Assembly: GCF_001874645.1 (NCBI RefSeq) | Contig: NZ_CP017887.1 | Location: 124,001 to 188,000, forward strand | DNA from: Pseudomonas frederiksbergensis | GTDB taxonomy: Bacteria > Pseudomonadota > Gammaproteobacteria > Pseudomonadales > Pseudomonadaceae | DNA length: 64,000 nucleotides | Reading direction: 5' to 3' | Part shown: positions 1 to 9,174 of the stretch, one piece after another | How positions within the stretch are numbered: the first letter of the stretch is position 1 | Layout: each line of letters begins with the position of its first letter | Position numbers and translations under genes: made by a program | The notes under the pieces: generated by a model | What the model was told of the DNA's origin: nothing | What the model saw: the letters and a program-made list of their open reading frames with translations, nothing else | The model's database searches: none

Positions 1-9
1 TACGAGAGG

Positions 10-504
10 ATGCAGCCTAGGAACCTGAATCCGGACACAATTGTGAGCGGAACCTACAATGATTACTCCCCAAATGACCACTTCAGGCCAACACCACCCG
101 ACGAAGTCATGGACAAATCTGATGAGCTCGCCACTCTGGAGGAACGGCACCATCACAACTCGCCCAGGGTTTGCAGAGTCGGCACCCTCCCCCTTTTCAT
201 TGCTCTGGAGGGTAAAAATAGGGTTGAGCTGTTCAAGAACGCCGGGCGACAGATGAAGGCGCTAGTCACTGATGTTTTCTACCCGGCAGCTGACCAGCTT
301 ACGTTGCACCGTTCGTGGCCGTTTGGAATTTACAGCCTGAGCTACAAGGGTGAGCGCAAGGTCCTGCCGCTACCCGACGCCGTATTGCCACTTTTGGAAA
401 AATATGGGGTAAATCCAGCACCGAAGCCACTGGTGTCGTTAAAGGATTATTTTGAATTAGTCGATGCGCGCCAAAATATCTGCCGTGATCAGATGTCAAA
501 TTGA
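10..504 (+). CDS. Hypothetical protein, possibly truncated by the window edge
   Basis: No family is recognised. The frame is open through base 1, so the coding region may begin before the window. The ATG at 10 has GAGAGG directly against it, too close for a normal ribosome site, and the next in-frame ATG is at 109. The 164-residue reading has a His cluster (ERHHHN) near residue 46 and no signal peptide or membrane segment, so a small soluble protein is likely. It converges on the DsbA-like gene, with a hairpin at 587-610 between them. Confidence 0.55.
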   Translation: MQPRNLNPDTIVSGTYNDYSPNDHFRPTPPDEVMDKSDELATLEERHHHNSPRVCRVGTLPLFIALEGKNRVELFKNAGRQMKALVTDVFYPAADQLTLHRSWPFGIYSLSYKGERKVLPLPDAVLPLLEKYGVNPAPKPLVSLKDYFELVDARQNICRDQMSN

Positions 505-580
505 CTGCGATAGTGACGTTGCCGTTTCCCGATCTTGCTACTTGCTTTTCTTCACAAGCTTTATTTAGCCATGACAACAT

Positions 581-610
581 AAAAATGCGCCCTGGTATCG
601 GCCAGAGCGC
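581..610 (-). terminator. Intrinsic terminator of the DsbA-like gene
   Basis: Arms 587-595 and 602-610 pair (GCGC plus CTGG/CCAG with one mismatch). Read on the minus strand the stem is followed by ATTTTT. It sits just past the stop of the minus-strand DsbA-like gene. Confidence 0.6.
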
Positions 611-639
611 CTTACAGCTGTAAGCTGGATCCCTACAAG

Positions 640-1530
640 TTACTGACCGTTAGCCGAGGGCAAACCTGCCTCTACCGTCGCGGCTTGAGCACTAGCCGAT
701 GCACTTCCGGCTTCAGGCTGTGCGTCTGCCGAGCCCTCAACCGGTTGGGACTTACGCTGCTCGTGTGCATCGATCATTCCAGAGATCGTCGCAATAAGCT
801 TCTGAATCGGCAATGCACCGGATACCAGTTTTTCCTCACCGGTCAGGCTGTCGATGATCAATGTTGCCGGTGTACCAGTCACCTTGTACTTCTCGGCCAG
901 CTTCATATCCGCCTGGATCCGCTGGTCATACCGCCCACTTTTCAGGCAGTCCTGGAACTTGTCTGTATCGAGGCCAATCCCCGCGGCAAATTCGTCGACG
1001 TCAGGGATACCCTGACCGTTACCGCGCGTCTTGTTGAACATTTCTTCCGCGGCCACCCAGAAGCCCGCGGCCCCACGTTGCTCCGCTGCACACTCAGTCA
1101 TCACCGCTTCGCGTGTGGCGGCTGGGTTATGGAAATCGAGAGGCATGTGCCGCCATTCCCACTTAACGTGGTCTGGAGCCTGATCGACTAACTTTTTCGG
1201 GGTCTCATGGTAGCGCTTGCAGTAAGGGCACTCGAAGTCGGAAAACTCCATGAGGGTAAAACGCGCATCGAGCTTTCCGTAGATCCGGCGCCCTTCCGGT
1301 GCGTCGTTTACGGCCAGGTCCTCGTATTTGGCGAGCTTCTTGTTGACCTCAGCGGCGAACTGATCAGCCCGATTGAGCTTGATACTCTTGGCCACCATTT
1401 CGTTGAATTGAGTCTGGTTGTTCGCGATGAACGGTGCAGTCGATTTCCAATAGAGAAAGGCGCAAGCAGCGGTAGACAACGAGATCACCACCGACACACA
1501 TGCCGTTCCGAGAAGGGCTTTGAAGGTCAT
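640..1530 (-). CDS. DsbA-family thiol-disulphide oxidoreductase
   Basis: Predicted periplasm-facing disulphide oxidoreductase or isomerase with a thioredoxin fold. One hydrophobic segment (about residues 5-27) should anchor or export it. The redox motif CPYC follows FSDFE at residues 101-104, and [10 protein letters not shown] supplies the expected cis-Pro loop. A helical linker (35-80) joins membrane and catalytic parts, and an Ala/Ser/Glu-rich tail ends the 296-residue protein. The start at 1530 is chosen because it puts the hydrophobic segment directly after a short basic N-terminus; the frame continues to 1593 with residues unlike a signal. It is divergent from the HU gene, with a C/G palindrome between them. 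A role in folding secreted or transfer proteins of the element is inference. Confidence 0.85.
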   Translation of the reverse strand: MTFKALLGTACVSVVISLSTAACAFLYWKSTAPFIANNQTQFNEMVAKSIKLNRADQFAAEVNKKLAKYEDLAVNDAPEGRRIYGKLDARFTLMEFSDFECPYCKRYHETPKKLVDQAPDHVKWEWRHMPLDFHNPAATREAVMTECAAEQRGAAGFWVAAEEMFNKTRGNGQGIPDVDEFAAGIGLDTDKFQDCLKSGRYDQRIQADMKLAEKYKVTGTPATLIIDSLTGEEKLVSGALPIQKLIATISGMIDAHEQRKSQPVEGSADAQPEAGSASASAQAATVEAGLPSANGQ

Positions 1531-1597
1531 ATCGAAAGATCCATGATTAGGTGCAGGAAGAGTAAGAGCCAGACTCCTGTTCCACTCAGGCAATTGA

Positions 1598-1612
1598 CCC
1601 CCGCCGTGGGGG
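1598..1612. repeat. C5-N5-G5 palindrome, copy 1
   Basis: CCCCC at 1598-1602, five-base spacer, GGGGG at 1608-1612, preceded by AATTGA. It lies between the divergent DsbA-like (start 1530) and HU (start 1708) genes, about 95 bp before HU. It is one member of the dispersed family described in the findings. Confidence 0.75.
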
Positions 1613-1707
1613 CAAACCGCCCTCTCCTGCCCAATTCACTGGGTACAATCAAAGGGGGCACAAAGCTGAGCGACCCATTTCGGGTAACTCACTCAGAGGA
1701 AGCGCGA

Positions 1708-1980
1708 ATGAACAAAGCTGAACTGATCAATGCAATCGCACAAAGTGCGGACCTATCCAAAGCGGTGGCGGGTCGTGCGCTGGACGGACTGACCGAGACC
1801 ATTACCAATGCCTTGAAGGCGGGCGATACCGTAACCCTGGTCGGATTTGGTTCGTTCCAGGTGAAAAGCCGCGCGGAACGAGAAGGCCGTAATCCAAGCA
1901 CAGGTGAACCGATTACAATCGCTGCGGCACAAAAACCAAGCTTCAAAGCTGGCAAGGGCCTGAAAGACAGCGTCAACTGA
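1708..1980 (+). CDS. HU-family DNA-binding protein
   Basis: Small basic nucleoid protein that binds and bends DNA as a dimer. The 90 residues match HU in length and pattern: [11 protein letters not shown] at the start, a [12 protein letters not shown] strand region at about 40-51, the DNA-binding arm with the signature [12 protein letters not shown] at about 60-71, and a C-terminal FKAGKGLKD helix. Ribosome site GAGGAAGC precedes the ATG. Such a copy on an accessory element could compact the element or temper its effect on the host; that role is inferred. IHF is the alternative, but the length and N-terminus fit HU better. Confidence 0.93.
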   Translation: MNKAELINAIAQSADLSKAVAGRALDGLTETITNALKAGDTVTLVGFGSFQVKSRAEREGRNPSTGEPITIAAAQKPSFKAGKGLKDSVN

Positions 1981-1986
1981 ATACCT

Positions 1987-2012
1987 GGGGGCCTTGATCA
2001 ACCTGGGCCCCC
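1987..2012. terminator. Hairpin between convergent HU and DksA-like genes
   Basis: GGGGGCC at 1987-1993 pairs with GGCCCCC at 2006-2012. It lies between the stop codons of two converging genes. There is no clear T-run on either side, so termination strength is uncertain. Confidence 0.45.
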
Positions 2013-2023
2013 GACCTATCGAT

Positions 2024-2428
2024 CTACGCCACCCTCAAATGTTTCTCGCGCAGCTCCTGACGTTGTTTGGCTTCAATACACAGGGTAGCTGCAGGTCGAG
2101 CAAGCAGACGTTTAATCCCAATCGGCTCCCCGGACTCCTCGCAATAACCAAAGCTGCGATCATCGATCCTCTCCATTGCCTTGCGCAGCTTCGGAAGGTT
2201 CATGCGGTCACGATCGAGCATTCGAAGCATCTTTTGCCGCTCCTCCTCGACCGACGCCTGATCAACGTCATCAACAGGCTTCTCCAACGCAGATAGAGCC
2301 TTCAACCCACTGCTGACCCGCTCGTTACACTCCTGCAGCTGGGATTGGAGTAACGCCTTGAAAAAGACAAGGTGAGCGTCGTTCATGTAATTTGCCTCAC
2401 CAGACGTCAATAGCTCTTCTCGTGTCAT
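2024..2428 (-). CDS. DksA/TraR-family protein with incomplete zinc site
   Basis: Member of the DksA/TraR family, which binds the secondary channel of RNA polymerase and shifts promoter choice. The 134 residues have an N-terminal coiled coil (about 20-85) with an acidic tip (KPVDDVDQ), followed by the C-terminal fold in FGYCEESGEPIG and RPAATLCIEAKQRQE. Standard DksA has CxxC twice; here the second Cys of each pair is replaced (CEES, CIEA), so ordinary zinc binding is unlikely. Zinc-independent DksA relatives are known in Pseudomonas. The start at 2428 has GGAG seven bases upstream; an internal ATG at 2386 is possible but shorter. Confidence 0.85.
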   Translation of the reverse strand: MTREELLTSGEANYMNDAHLVFFKALLQSQLQECNERVSSGLKALSALEKPVDDVDQASVEEERQKMLRMLDRDRMNLPKLRKAMERIDDRSFGYCEESGEPIGIKRLLARPAATLCIEAKQRQELREKHLRVA

Positions 2429-2498
2429 GACAGACTCCACACATGGAAAACCAGCACTGATCGTAGGGGGAAGCGATTCCTGGCCAGGTGTTGAATTG

Positions 2499-2513
2499 CC
2501 CCCAGGGAGGGGG
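2499..2513. repeat. C5-N5-G5 palindrome, copy 2
   Basis: CCCCC at 2499-2503 and GGGGG at 2509-2513, preceded by GAATTG. It lies midway between the divergent DksA-like gene (start 2428) and the lipoprotein (start 2587), about 71-74 bp from each. Confidence 0.8.
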
Positions 2514-2586
2514 ACGTTTGAGCCGGTGGTCTTTGAGAAAGGTCGCGAACATTGGTGCATTGTTCGGGAAGGCTATTGGAGTCGTA

Positions 2587-3492
2587 ATGGTGCTCAAAGC
2601 GAAGTTTGCAGTCGTCTGGCTGAGTGTTGCAGTGCTGGGAGGCTGTGCCTCATCCATCAAAAATTTCTCAACTGAAATTACCTTGGCAGGTGGCCGTGCG
2701 ACAGTTCTGCAGACGTCCCCCTTCCCCCTTTTGGCGGCATTCAAAGAACATGCAGAAGAATCATCGACGCTCCGCGTCTACATCGAAGATAACGGCATCA
2801 CGGCATCAGAATCAAAGAGAGCAATCAACCCTACCCCCAAAAGACTGATGCTGGTAAAGCTGGCCCTTACCGATCCAGCCCCCTCTGCGTATATCGCAAG
2901 ACCCTGTCAGTACGTCTGGAGCGAACGTTGCGCACCAGCGGAATGGTCAGAAAGGCGCTTCAGCTCAAGCGTCATCACCAGCTACCAGGAAGCGCTGGAG
3001 TTTCTGAAAGGTATCCATCACAACCAAACATTCGAGCTGGTGGGCTATGGGGGAGGCGGGACTGTAGCGTTACTGCTGGCAGCGACCAGAACTGATGTGA
3101 TCCGGGTCCAGACATTGGGGGGAAACCTTACTCCCACAACCTGGAGCAGGCTCCACCAGATGGCCCCTCTAAAGGGCTCTGTCGATCCGATAAAATTCGC
3201 GAAAAAGCTGCAGATCATCCCACAGCGCCATCTGGTGGGGAAAACCGACTTGGAAGTCCCCCAGGCGGTCGCTGAGGCCTACATGATTGCACTTCCGGAG
3301 GCGGACTGCCTGGACGTCACCTTGGTAGAAGCAGATCACTCTCAGGGGTGGGAAGAAGCTTGGGGACGATTCCGGGACCAGCCTATCAGATGCCTGAAGC
3401 CCGATTTCGTCCCTCCCACTGCTTCGGTGCCAGACCAGGAAAGCCAGGCCGATGAGGGTGAGCCCTTCAAGAGTGACCTCAGCTTCGAATGA
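2587..3492 (+). CDS. Putative lipoprotein with alpha/beta-hydrolase-like core
   Basis: The start at 2587 (GGAG nine bases upstream) gives a lipoprotein signal with lipobox LGGC, so the 301-residue mature protein should be lipid-anchored in the envelope. Mid-protein, FELVGYGGGGTVALLLAA resembles the nucleophile elbow of alpha/beta hydrolases, but the residue at the nucleophile position is Gly in a G-Y-G-G-G context rather than G-x-S-x-G. A late His in VEADHSQGW fits the place of a catalytic His. A non-catalytic or altered hydrolase fold is therefore likely. Its end overlaps the end of the opposing gene by 14 bases. Confidence 0.75.
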   Translation: MVLKAKFAVVWLSVAVLGGCASSIKNFSTEITLAGGRATVLQTSPFPLLAAFKEHAEESSTLRVYIEDNGITASESKRAINPTPKRLMLVKLALTDPAPSAYIARPCQYVWSERCAPAEWSERRFSSSVITSYQEALEFLKGIHHNQTFELVGYGGGGTVALLLAATRTDVIRVQTLGGNLTPTTWSRLHQMAPLKGSVDPIKFAKKLQIIPQRHLVGKTDLEVPQAVAEAYMIALPEADCLDVTLVEADHSQGWEEAWGRFRDQPIRCLKPDFVPPTASVPDQESQADEGEPFKSDLSFE

Positions 3493-3910
3493 GGATGGGG
3501 TCGCCATTCAGTGAGCGTAAAACTTCAGCTTTGGACGTTTTGGCAGTTGTCTTCGCAGTTTCGATGAGGCTCAAGCGGAACTTGTCGAATAGCCAGGTGG
3601 GAATCAACCCCGTCATGAAGGTACAAGCAACATTGAACTGCTCAATCAGCCTACCTTTGAGCACCTGACGTCCCGAAGGGGAGATAATTCGGCCTTCATC
3701 GGGATCGAAGACAAAGAAAGCGAAGCCCTCTTTGTTGGCGATCTCGAACCGTTCCTTGAACGCGTTCAGCGCGGCTTCAGCTGAATCCGCCGAATTGAGC
3801 CCCGCCTCGACCTGGGCTTGGTAGATACCCGGTACCAGCAAATCCTCTTCCATTGGCTCGCCAATCGGAAGTACCGCGATGTGCAGAGTCTTTTCCTTTC
3901 TTGCGTTCAT
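3479..3910 (-). CDS. Hypothetical protein, 143 aa
   Basis: No family is recognised. A soluble protein with mixed helix and strand, no signal and no membrane segment. The middle (FFVFDPDEGRIISPSG, about 73-88) looks like a strand-turn-strand core, and the C-terminal half is helical and basic. AAGG stands just before the ATG. It converges with the lipoprotein gene and lies downstream of the Ig-like exported protein on the same strand. Confidence 0.65.
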   Translation of the reverse strand: MNARKEKTLHIAVLPIGEPMEEDLLVPGIYQAQVEAGLNSADSAEAALNAFKERFEIANKEGFAFFVFDPDEGRIISPSGRQVLKGRLIEQFNVACTFMTGLIPTWLFDKFRLSLIETAKTTAKTSKAEVLRSLNGDPILIRS

Positions 3911-4011
3911 ATCCTTGACTACCTTTACGAGTTAATCGGACAGTTGCGATGGGTCTCAAACCTAGAATGACATCATCAAAAAAAACGCAAGCGAGATGAT
4001 TCAAATGCCAC

Positions 4012-4043
4012 AAAAAACCCCACTGTCAGAGTGTGACGGTGGG
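4012..4043 (-). terminator. Intrinsic terminator after the Ig/cadherin-like gene
   Basis: Arms 4018-4028 and 4034-4043 pair with one bulge (CCCAC/GTGGG and GTCA/TGAC). On the minus strand the stem is followed by TTTTTTG. It lies directly after the stop at 4053. Confidence 0.8.
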
Positions 4044-4052
4044 ATTAAGTGC

Positions 4053-5630
4053 TTATTGTTTCGTTACGACGGCCTTTACTTTCACTGGCACATTTTCCCT
4101 CGCTTCGATCTTAAGCGGGGATCTGAGCGCTGGAACATCATTGATTGGGTTAACGGTAATCTGCACCGTCGCAGGGAGGGACCATCCGCCTTCTTTATCC
4201 ATAGCCCGATATGACAAGGCCGTGGTTCCGTTCCAATCTTTATATGGCGTAAATGTCAAAATATCACCATCAATTTTACCAGTACCTTTCAATGTTGGTG
4301 ATTGACTAACCATCTCAAATGTGAAAGGTGGCGAGCTATCAATATCTGTAGCAGTCAATTTCACTGTGCCTGGCGTGTCTTCATCAGTCGCCAGGAAAAT
4401 ATTATTTACTACAGGCACATCATTAACAGGTGTAACGGTAATAGTAACTGTTGCAACATTGGACTCTGCGCCTGCTCTATCTCTTATCTTATAGGTGAGA
4501 TAGGTCGTACCAAACCAGTCAGGTGCTGGAGTAAAAGTTAATCTATCCCCAGTAATCGTCGCACTTCCGTGCGCAGAGTTTGGAGGCGTAACGATGTGCC
4601 AGGTGTGACTATCACCTTCAAAGCTAAGATCAACATCAGAAACAGGTAGGGTTATCGTTGCAGATGTATCCTCAAGCAGCGACATGGTTTGGTCGGACGC
4701 CGATGGAGCATCATTAACTGGTGAAACAGAGATAGGTATCGAGTAAGTTAGTGAACCCCCACCACCAGCATAAACAGCATTATAATTTAGGGAGGTTGAA
4801 CCGTTCCAGTTCGCGTTAGGAGTAAACACTATGGAGCTGCCGCTCACGTATGCGCTGCCATTAGCTGGCTGCTGAGTAATCTGGTAAGTAAGCCCTGGGT
4901 AAGACCCAATATCTACTGCTTTAGGGGTGTCTTCTTGCGTGCTTAATGCTACTTGAGCTCCGACATAAACACTCACATACCCCATGTTTGCCGAAACCAA
5001 GAATGGGTAGTTGTCCCTTGTGCACGCATACGTAAACCCTGTTGTACCAATGAATGGTCCGTTTGGATTATATACTAACAAATTCGCCCAATATGAAGCA
5101 GAGCCAACGGAGGGCTGAGAGTAAACAGCAGCAACAGGAGTCCCTGGGGTATTTGCGCATAATGCACCGCCCCACCCTTGTTGTCCTTGGACTGTATAGA
5201 TGTATGTATTGCTAGTTATCGGGTGTCCTGCCGGGTTCATTGAACCATTAATGCTGAAATTGTATGTTACCGGCCCAGATGCAGCACCGGTCGAGTCATA
5301 AGCTTGAACAACAATCGAGTCATTCCCGGTAAAGCCATGTAACGGGATATAATAAATTGAGCCTGCCAGGGCAGTAACCTTGCCATATGTTGGTCCCCTT
5401 AAAATCGATACATTATCTTGAATCGCACCTCCGTCTGGATCTCGAAATAGTGCTGGAACAGGGCCAACCCAGTTTTCAAACCGCCCCATCTGAATATTCG
5501 CCGGATTCCCGAGGGTGCTCACTGGTGGTTGGTTCGCAGACGCTTGTGAACTCAATGTCGAAACCAACAGTAAACCTAAAACAGAAAGCACGCCTAGCGG
5601 TTTCGATGCAGTTATAGGGTATTTGATCAT
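4053..5630 (-). CDS. Exported tandem Ig/cadherin-like repeat protein
   Basis: A 525-residue secreted or surface protein. A classic signal peptide ends near SSQASA (about residue 30). The rest is beta-rich, with repeating units of about 90-100 residues that each end in VNDAP, VNDVP or INDVP and contain an F-T-P-x-x-D-W-x-G-T turn. This pattern is typical of tandem-95, cadherin-like and VCBS-type adhesion repeats. At least three such units lie in the C-terminal half; the N-terminal half is Tyr/Asn/Gly-rich and less regular. No sortase, autotransporter or T1SS tail is evident, so anchoring is unknown. Adhesion between cells or to surfaces is the usual role of such repeats and is inferred here. 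A TTG at 5642 is an alternative start. Confidence 0.8.
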   Translation of the reverse strand: MIKYPITASKPLGVLSVLGLLLVSTLSSQASANQPPVSTLGNPANIQMGRFENWVGPVPALFRDPDGGAIQDNVSILRGPTYGKVTALAGSIYYIPLHGFTGNDSIVVQAYDSTGAASGPVTYNFSINGSMNPAGHPITSNTYIYTVQGQQGWGGALCANTPGTPVAAVYSQPSVGSASYWANLLVYNPNGPFIGTTGFTYACTRDNYPFLVSANMGYVSVYVGAQVALSTQEDTPKAVDIGSYPGLTYQITQQPANGSAYVSGSSIVFTPNANWNGSTSLNYNAVYAGGGGSLTYSIPISVSPVNDAPSASDQTMSLLEDTSATITLPVSDVDLSFEGDSHTWHIVTPPNSAHGSATITGDRLTFTPAPDWFGTTYLTYKIRDRAGAESNVATVTITVTPVNDVPVVNNIFLATDEDTPGTVKLTATDIDSSPPFTFEMVSQSPTLKGTGKIDGDILTFTPYKDWNGTTALSYRAMDKEGGWSLPATVQITVNPINDVPALRSPLKIEARENVPVKVKAVVTKQ

Positions 5631-5725
5631 AAGGCGAACCAATGGCTAGTTTAGGATTAAGTAAATTTCAGACGTTCATAAACATGATGATGAAGGCTCG
5701 CCTAACCAATTAGCGCCTGTGATTG

Positions 5726-5740
5726 CCCCCTCGACGGGGG
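5726..5740. repeat. C5-N5-G5 palindrome, copy 3
   Basis: CCCCC 5726-5730, TCGAC, GGGGG 5736-5740, preceded by GATTG. It lies between the divergent starts at 5630 and 5830, about 90 bp from each. Confidence 0.8.
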
Positions 5741-5829
5741 TTAAAGCACCTCTAATCTATTACCGGTTCGGGTCAAGCTGCCTGCATCGGGCACCGTGAT
5801 CGGAAGGTTTTCGATCCGGAGCAAAATAA

Positions 5830-6339
5830 ATGAGGGGCCAAATGGTGAATAGCAAAAAAACCGAAATCTGGATTCACAGTTACAACGCAGAAGGTGGCCT
5901 CAGACACGCCTCAAAGGTTCATCCTCGCGCATTCAATTCTGTTAACACCAAGGATCTTCAATACCGTCGTTGGCTGCAGGAACTGTTGCGCGGAGCCCCT
6001 GAGTCCCCGTTGGCTCTGTACATAAAATGCACTCGGTTTGTTGATCTCGCGAAGACTGAACACCGTGAGAAGGCGCTGACTCCATTGCCGTTTGTTTTTC
6101 TGCACTACCTTCGGGAATCCAGAGGGTGGACCGTTCCTCAACCAGGCTTGCCAGTCCTTAATCTGATCGCGTTCGATTGGCAGACAGCCGGAGGAAGCCA
6201 GATGGTTATTCCTCACTCGGTTCAAAGCTCAAAAGCACTCGACCAAATTGAAGTGGCTGGCCTTTTGACCGAAATATTTGAAGATCTCAAAAGCGCTCGA
6301 CCCGACTTATTACCGAAGACCCTCGCTGAAACCGCCTGA
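5830..6339 (+). CDS. Hypothetical protein, 169 aa
   Basis: No family is recognised. Soluble, no signal. A basic N-terminus (NSKKTEIW) and an internal Q-Y-R-R-W-L-Q-E-L segment suggest a compact alpha/beta protein. GGAG precedes the ATG at 5830; a second ATG at 5842 also has a purine-rich site (GAGGGG) before it, so the true start could be 12 bases later. It is the first plus-strand gene after palindrome copy 3. Confidence 0.65.
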   Translation: MRGQMVNSKKTEIWIHSYNAEGGLRHASKVHPRAFNSVNTKDLQYRRWLQELLRGAPESPLALYIKCTRFVDLAKTEHREKALTPLPFVFLHYLRESRGWTVPQPGLPVLNLIAFDWQTAGGSQMVIPHSVQSSKALDQIEVAGLLTEIFEDLKSARPDLLPKTLAETA

Positions 6340-6427
6340 CAAAGGCCCCTCATTCACCCTGCCTTGCGTTTTCCTCGCTCCGCGTACCTTGAGTCAGATT
6401 TCTCCCACCACTCCTGATCACCAATAG

Positions 6428-6442
6428 CCCCCGACACGGGGG
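6428..6442. repeat. C5-N5-G5 palindrome, copy 4
   Basis: CCCCC 6428-6432, GACAC, GGGGG 6438-6442. The symmetry extends to TAG on the left and CTA on the right, giving 8-bp arms. It is about 108 bp before the start at 6550. Confidence 0.85.
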
Positions 6443-6549
6443 CTAACAGATCGCTACGCAGGGGGGGATCGATATTCAGAATAAACATTGTCGGCTCTCC
6501 AGCAGTGTCACGCAGCCGAGCGACAGCAACCTCAAGTTCTACGGAAGCA

Positions 6550-7026
6550 ATGCCTATGAGTGAGATCTTTTCGACACAGCGACCTGTCATGGCTGCCATG
6601 CATGCATTGCAGCAAATGACCAATGCCAGCGGTTGTTTCTCTATTTGCTCGGACCCGCAACGCCGCGGCGATTTTGAACAATCTCTCGGCACAATTTATA
6701 CCGAGCTTGGGCATCTGTTTTTTGAGGAAACCGGTCCATCTGAACTCGGCCATTTCACAAACGAGACGATTCGCCAGGGCATTTGCAACCCAGGGATCTT
6801 GCTGACCGAACTGATCAGAAATTTCATGCTGGCCTACGCCGATAACGACCATCAGGGATCGGCACGGGCTGTATTCGAGGAGCTCGATGCCATTGCCCAG
6901 TCTGTCAGGGAACGTCGTGCCCCCGCTTTGAAAGTTGCGTTGTCCGAGTTGGACGATCGGCCACCGACGCCCCCCTCACCGACGGCAAAGATCCTGCCGT
7001 TTAAAACACGTCCAGTTGGGAGTTGA
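6550..7026 (+). CDS. Hypothetical protein, 158 aa
   Basis: No family is recognised. The start at 6550 has GGAAG just upstream; a second ATG at 6556 is equally possible. The protein is mostly helical, soluble and Cys-poor, with a Pro-rich tail (RPPTPPSP). It is the first gene of an apparent plus-strand run that continues at 7033 after only six bases and goes on to yejK and a membrane protein. Confidence 0.65.
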   Translation: MPMSEIFSTQRPVMAAMHALQQMTNASGCFSICSDPQRRGDFEQSLGTIYTELGHLFFEETGPSELGHFTNETIRQGICNPGILLTELIRNFMLAYADNDHQGSARAVFEELDAIAQSVRERRAPALKVALSELDDRPPTPPSPTAKILPFKTRPVGS

Positions 7027-7032
7027 GCAGTT

Positions 7033-7476
7033 ATGACGGTCCAAGAAATCGGTTTGCTTTTTACCATCGCAGTGCTTTCAGTCCTTTTGAGGCGTGTTTA
7101 CAGCAGGTTGGTCGCGCAGAAGATGCTCTGCGATCAGTTCTCGCTCGAAAGACAGCACTTACGTGAACACCTGACCGAGATCGTTATGCACGTAGAGCGT
7201 TTCAACGGAGGAGTTCATTACCGAATTCACGAATGTCGTGAAACCACCGAGGCCGTACTCAAGCGCGCCCCGCATGTATTCCGCGAGGAAACAGGTTTGG
7301 TCCATTGGTTAAGTGCTGCTGACCAGTTCCTTACAGAACTTGACCGAATCGTGCTCATCGATGGCCCCCTGGCCTCTGATATCGCCAAACGGTCGGAGCT
7401 ACCGACTGAAAGACACCCGGCGACGATTTACGACCGAATCAAATACGGACCCGCGCTCGTTGCCGGTGATCGGTAG
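7033..7476 (+). CDS. Hypothetical membrane-anchored protein, 147 aa
   Basis: Starts six bases after the previous stop with GGGAG upstream, so the two are probably cotranscribed. A short hydrophobic N-terminal segment (about residues 6-20, GLLFTIAVLSVLL) is followed by basic RRVYSR, which fits an inner-membrane anchor with the body in the cytoplasm. The rest is helical with likely coiled-coil character around 30-60. Function unknown. Confidence 0.65.
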   Translation: MTVQEIGLLFTIAVLSVLLRRVYSRLVAQKMLCDQFSLERQHLREHLTEIVMHVERFNGGVHYRIHECRETTEAVLKRAPHVFREETGLVHWLSAADQFLTELDRIVLIDGPLASDIAKRSELPTERHPATIYDRIKYGPALVAGDR

Positions 7477-7544
7477 CACTTGCGTTTTTTCAGCTGGATG
7501 GATGATCGCAGTGGTTCACTCCACCCACGCTAAAGGGACAATCT

Positions 7545-8558
7545 ATGCCTATCAAACACGCTGTGATCCACCAGATCGACAAGAAACCAGATGGTACTCC
7601 GTCAGTGCTTCATGCTCGGCAAACTGAACTGCCTGAGTCCGCTGCAATGGAAAACCTGCTAGGTGATCTCAATCAAGCCTACAACGCCAAAACTGGTAAG
7701 GGATGGGGCTTCTTCCACGCAGAGTCGGGTGCATATCCATTTCGCTCCTGGCTCGCCGCCTACTTGGATGGACACTCGAACTTCATCGCTTTCAGCCGGC
7801 TAGCTGTAGAGCATCTACAAAAGCTCATGGAAGAGTCCAACCTGACGGTAGGTGGCCATGTGCTTTTTGCTCACTATCAACAGGGTATGACCGACTACCT
7901 GACCGTCGCGATTTTGCATAACCGCGAAAGCATGGCCATGACGGAAGTTCTCGACGTCACCGAAGTCCGACATGTCGATCTTGATCAGTTGCACCTCGCC
8001 AGCCGGATCAACCTGTCCGAGTGGCATAGCAACAATGAATCCAGACAGTACATTTCCTTCGTAAAGGGAAAAAAAGGCAGAAAAGTCTCCGAGTATTTTC
8101 GAGACTTCATCGGCTGCCAGGAAGGTATCGACTCACCTTCTGAAACTCGGACGCTGCTCAAGGCCGTTTCGGACTACGTCGTCAAACAGGAACTGTCAGC
8201 GGACGAGGTCAGTGAGATCACTCACACAGTCATCAACTACTCCAATAGCCAAAACAAGCTCAGCGAGCCCGTTTCCCTTTCTGAGCTATCACCGCTGATC
8301 AATGAATACGAACCCCAGGCATTTTCCGAGCACATCTCTACGGGTGACTACGGCCTGTCACAACAGATCCCCGTCGACAAGAAGACACTGGACAAATATG
8401 CCCGCTTCGCTGGCCGCGCTGGCGGACTCTCGATTGCGTTCGAATCTTCCATGCTGGGCAACCAAGTCGAATTTGACCCAGAACAAAACACCCTACTGAT
8501 ACGAAAGCTCCCCAGCGCCCTCGCTGACCAGCTTCGACGCAGTACCTCAAAAAAATAA
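7545..8558 (+). CDS. yejK: Nucleoid-associated protein of the YejK/NdpA family
   Basis: The 337 residues match the usual length of YejK/NdpA, a nucleoid-associated protein. The family pattern is visible: HAVIHQIDK at the start, [18 protein letters not shown] near 50, [25 protein letters not shown] near 100, and [23 protein letters not shown] near 165. GGGA precedes the ATG. YejK copies are often found on large mobile elements beside other chromatin proteins, here HU about 6 kb away. Together they could manage the element's nucleoid; that joint role is inferred. Confidence 0.9.
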   Translation: MPIKHAVIHQIDKKPDGTPSVLHARQTELPESAAMENLLGDLNQAYNAKTGKGWGFFHAESGAYPFRSWLAAYLDGHSNFIAFSRLAVEHLQKLMEESNLTVGGHVLFAHYQQGMTDYLTVAILHNRESMAMTEVLDVTEVRHVDLDQLHLASRINLSEWHSNNESRQYISFVKGKKGRKVSEYFRDFIGCQEGIDSPSETRTLLKAVSDYVVKQELSADEVSEITHTVINYSNSQNKLSEPVSLSELSPLINEYEPQAFSEHISTGDYGLSQQIPVDKKTLDKYARFAGRAGGLSIAFESSMLGNQVEFDPEQNTLLIRKLPSALADQLRRSTSKK

Positions 8559-8597
8559 CGCTTTAAAATTTCCATCAATCGCCAAGAGAGATCATCA

Positions 8598-9071
8598 ATG
8601 GCTACTAAAGTGCCTCAAACTCAACTGTTTCAGCATCGCAAGCAGCAACTTTACGTTCCTAGTTTGATTTACCTCTTGGGCACTGCAGGTGCCCTGGCTG
8701 CCACCTGGTTGCTGAAGCATCACCTCGAATCGGTTCTACCAATTATTCCGTTCTTCCTGGCGCTATTTATCCAGCAGAGCGGAGCTCGTGAGGATCTGAC
8801 ACTGAAGGCGCGGGTCGGAAACGCCATCGCGCTTACTATTCTGGCAATTGCCTGTGAGATTTTTTACCAGGCAGCAATCGGTGTCGATACACCCACTGCA
8901 TACTTTTTTTACCCCTTCCTCTGTGCAATTGGGCTTCTTGGTGACACCGCATGCCGCTGGATCGACCAGGCTGAACAAAACGACAGTCCATTTGTAAAGA
9001 TACTCGGCATCGCCATCTTTCTGACTGGAATCGGGATTGGCCTATACGCGCTGTACCTGAAAAACGTCTGA
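8598..9071 (+). CDS. Small integral membrane protein, 157 aa
   Basis: No named family. Four hydrophobic segments (about residues 20-38, 46-60, 70-90 and 92-108, with a further one at 130-152) show an inner-membrane protein. GAGAG lies nine bases before the ATG. It follows yejK by 40 bases in the same direction and is closed by a strong terminator at 9090, so it ends the 6550-9071 transcription unit. Confidence 0.7.
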   Translation: MATKVPQTQLFQHRKQQLYVPSLIYLLGTAGALAATWLLKHHLESVLPIIPFFLALFIQQSGAREDLTLKARVGNAIALTILAIACEIFYQAAIGVDTPTAYFFYPFLCAIGLLGDTACRWIDQAEQNDSPFVKILGIAIFLTGIGIGLYALYLKNV

Positions 9072-9089
9072 ATCTGAGCTAACGACATA

Positions 9090-9111
9090 AGAGGGCCTTC
9101 GGGCCCTCTTG
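9090..9111 (+). terminator. Intrinsic terminator
   Basis: AGAGGGCC and GGCCCTCT form a perfect stem around a TTCG tetraloop at 9090-9109, ending the run of genes from 6550. Confidence 0.85.
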
Positions 9112-9174
9112 CGCTTTCTGCATGCCCAATATGCTTTCTCACGAAGATCCACATACAGAGAACAGACGGCAGCC

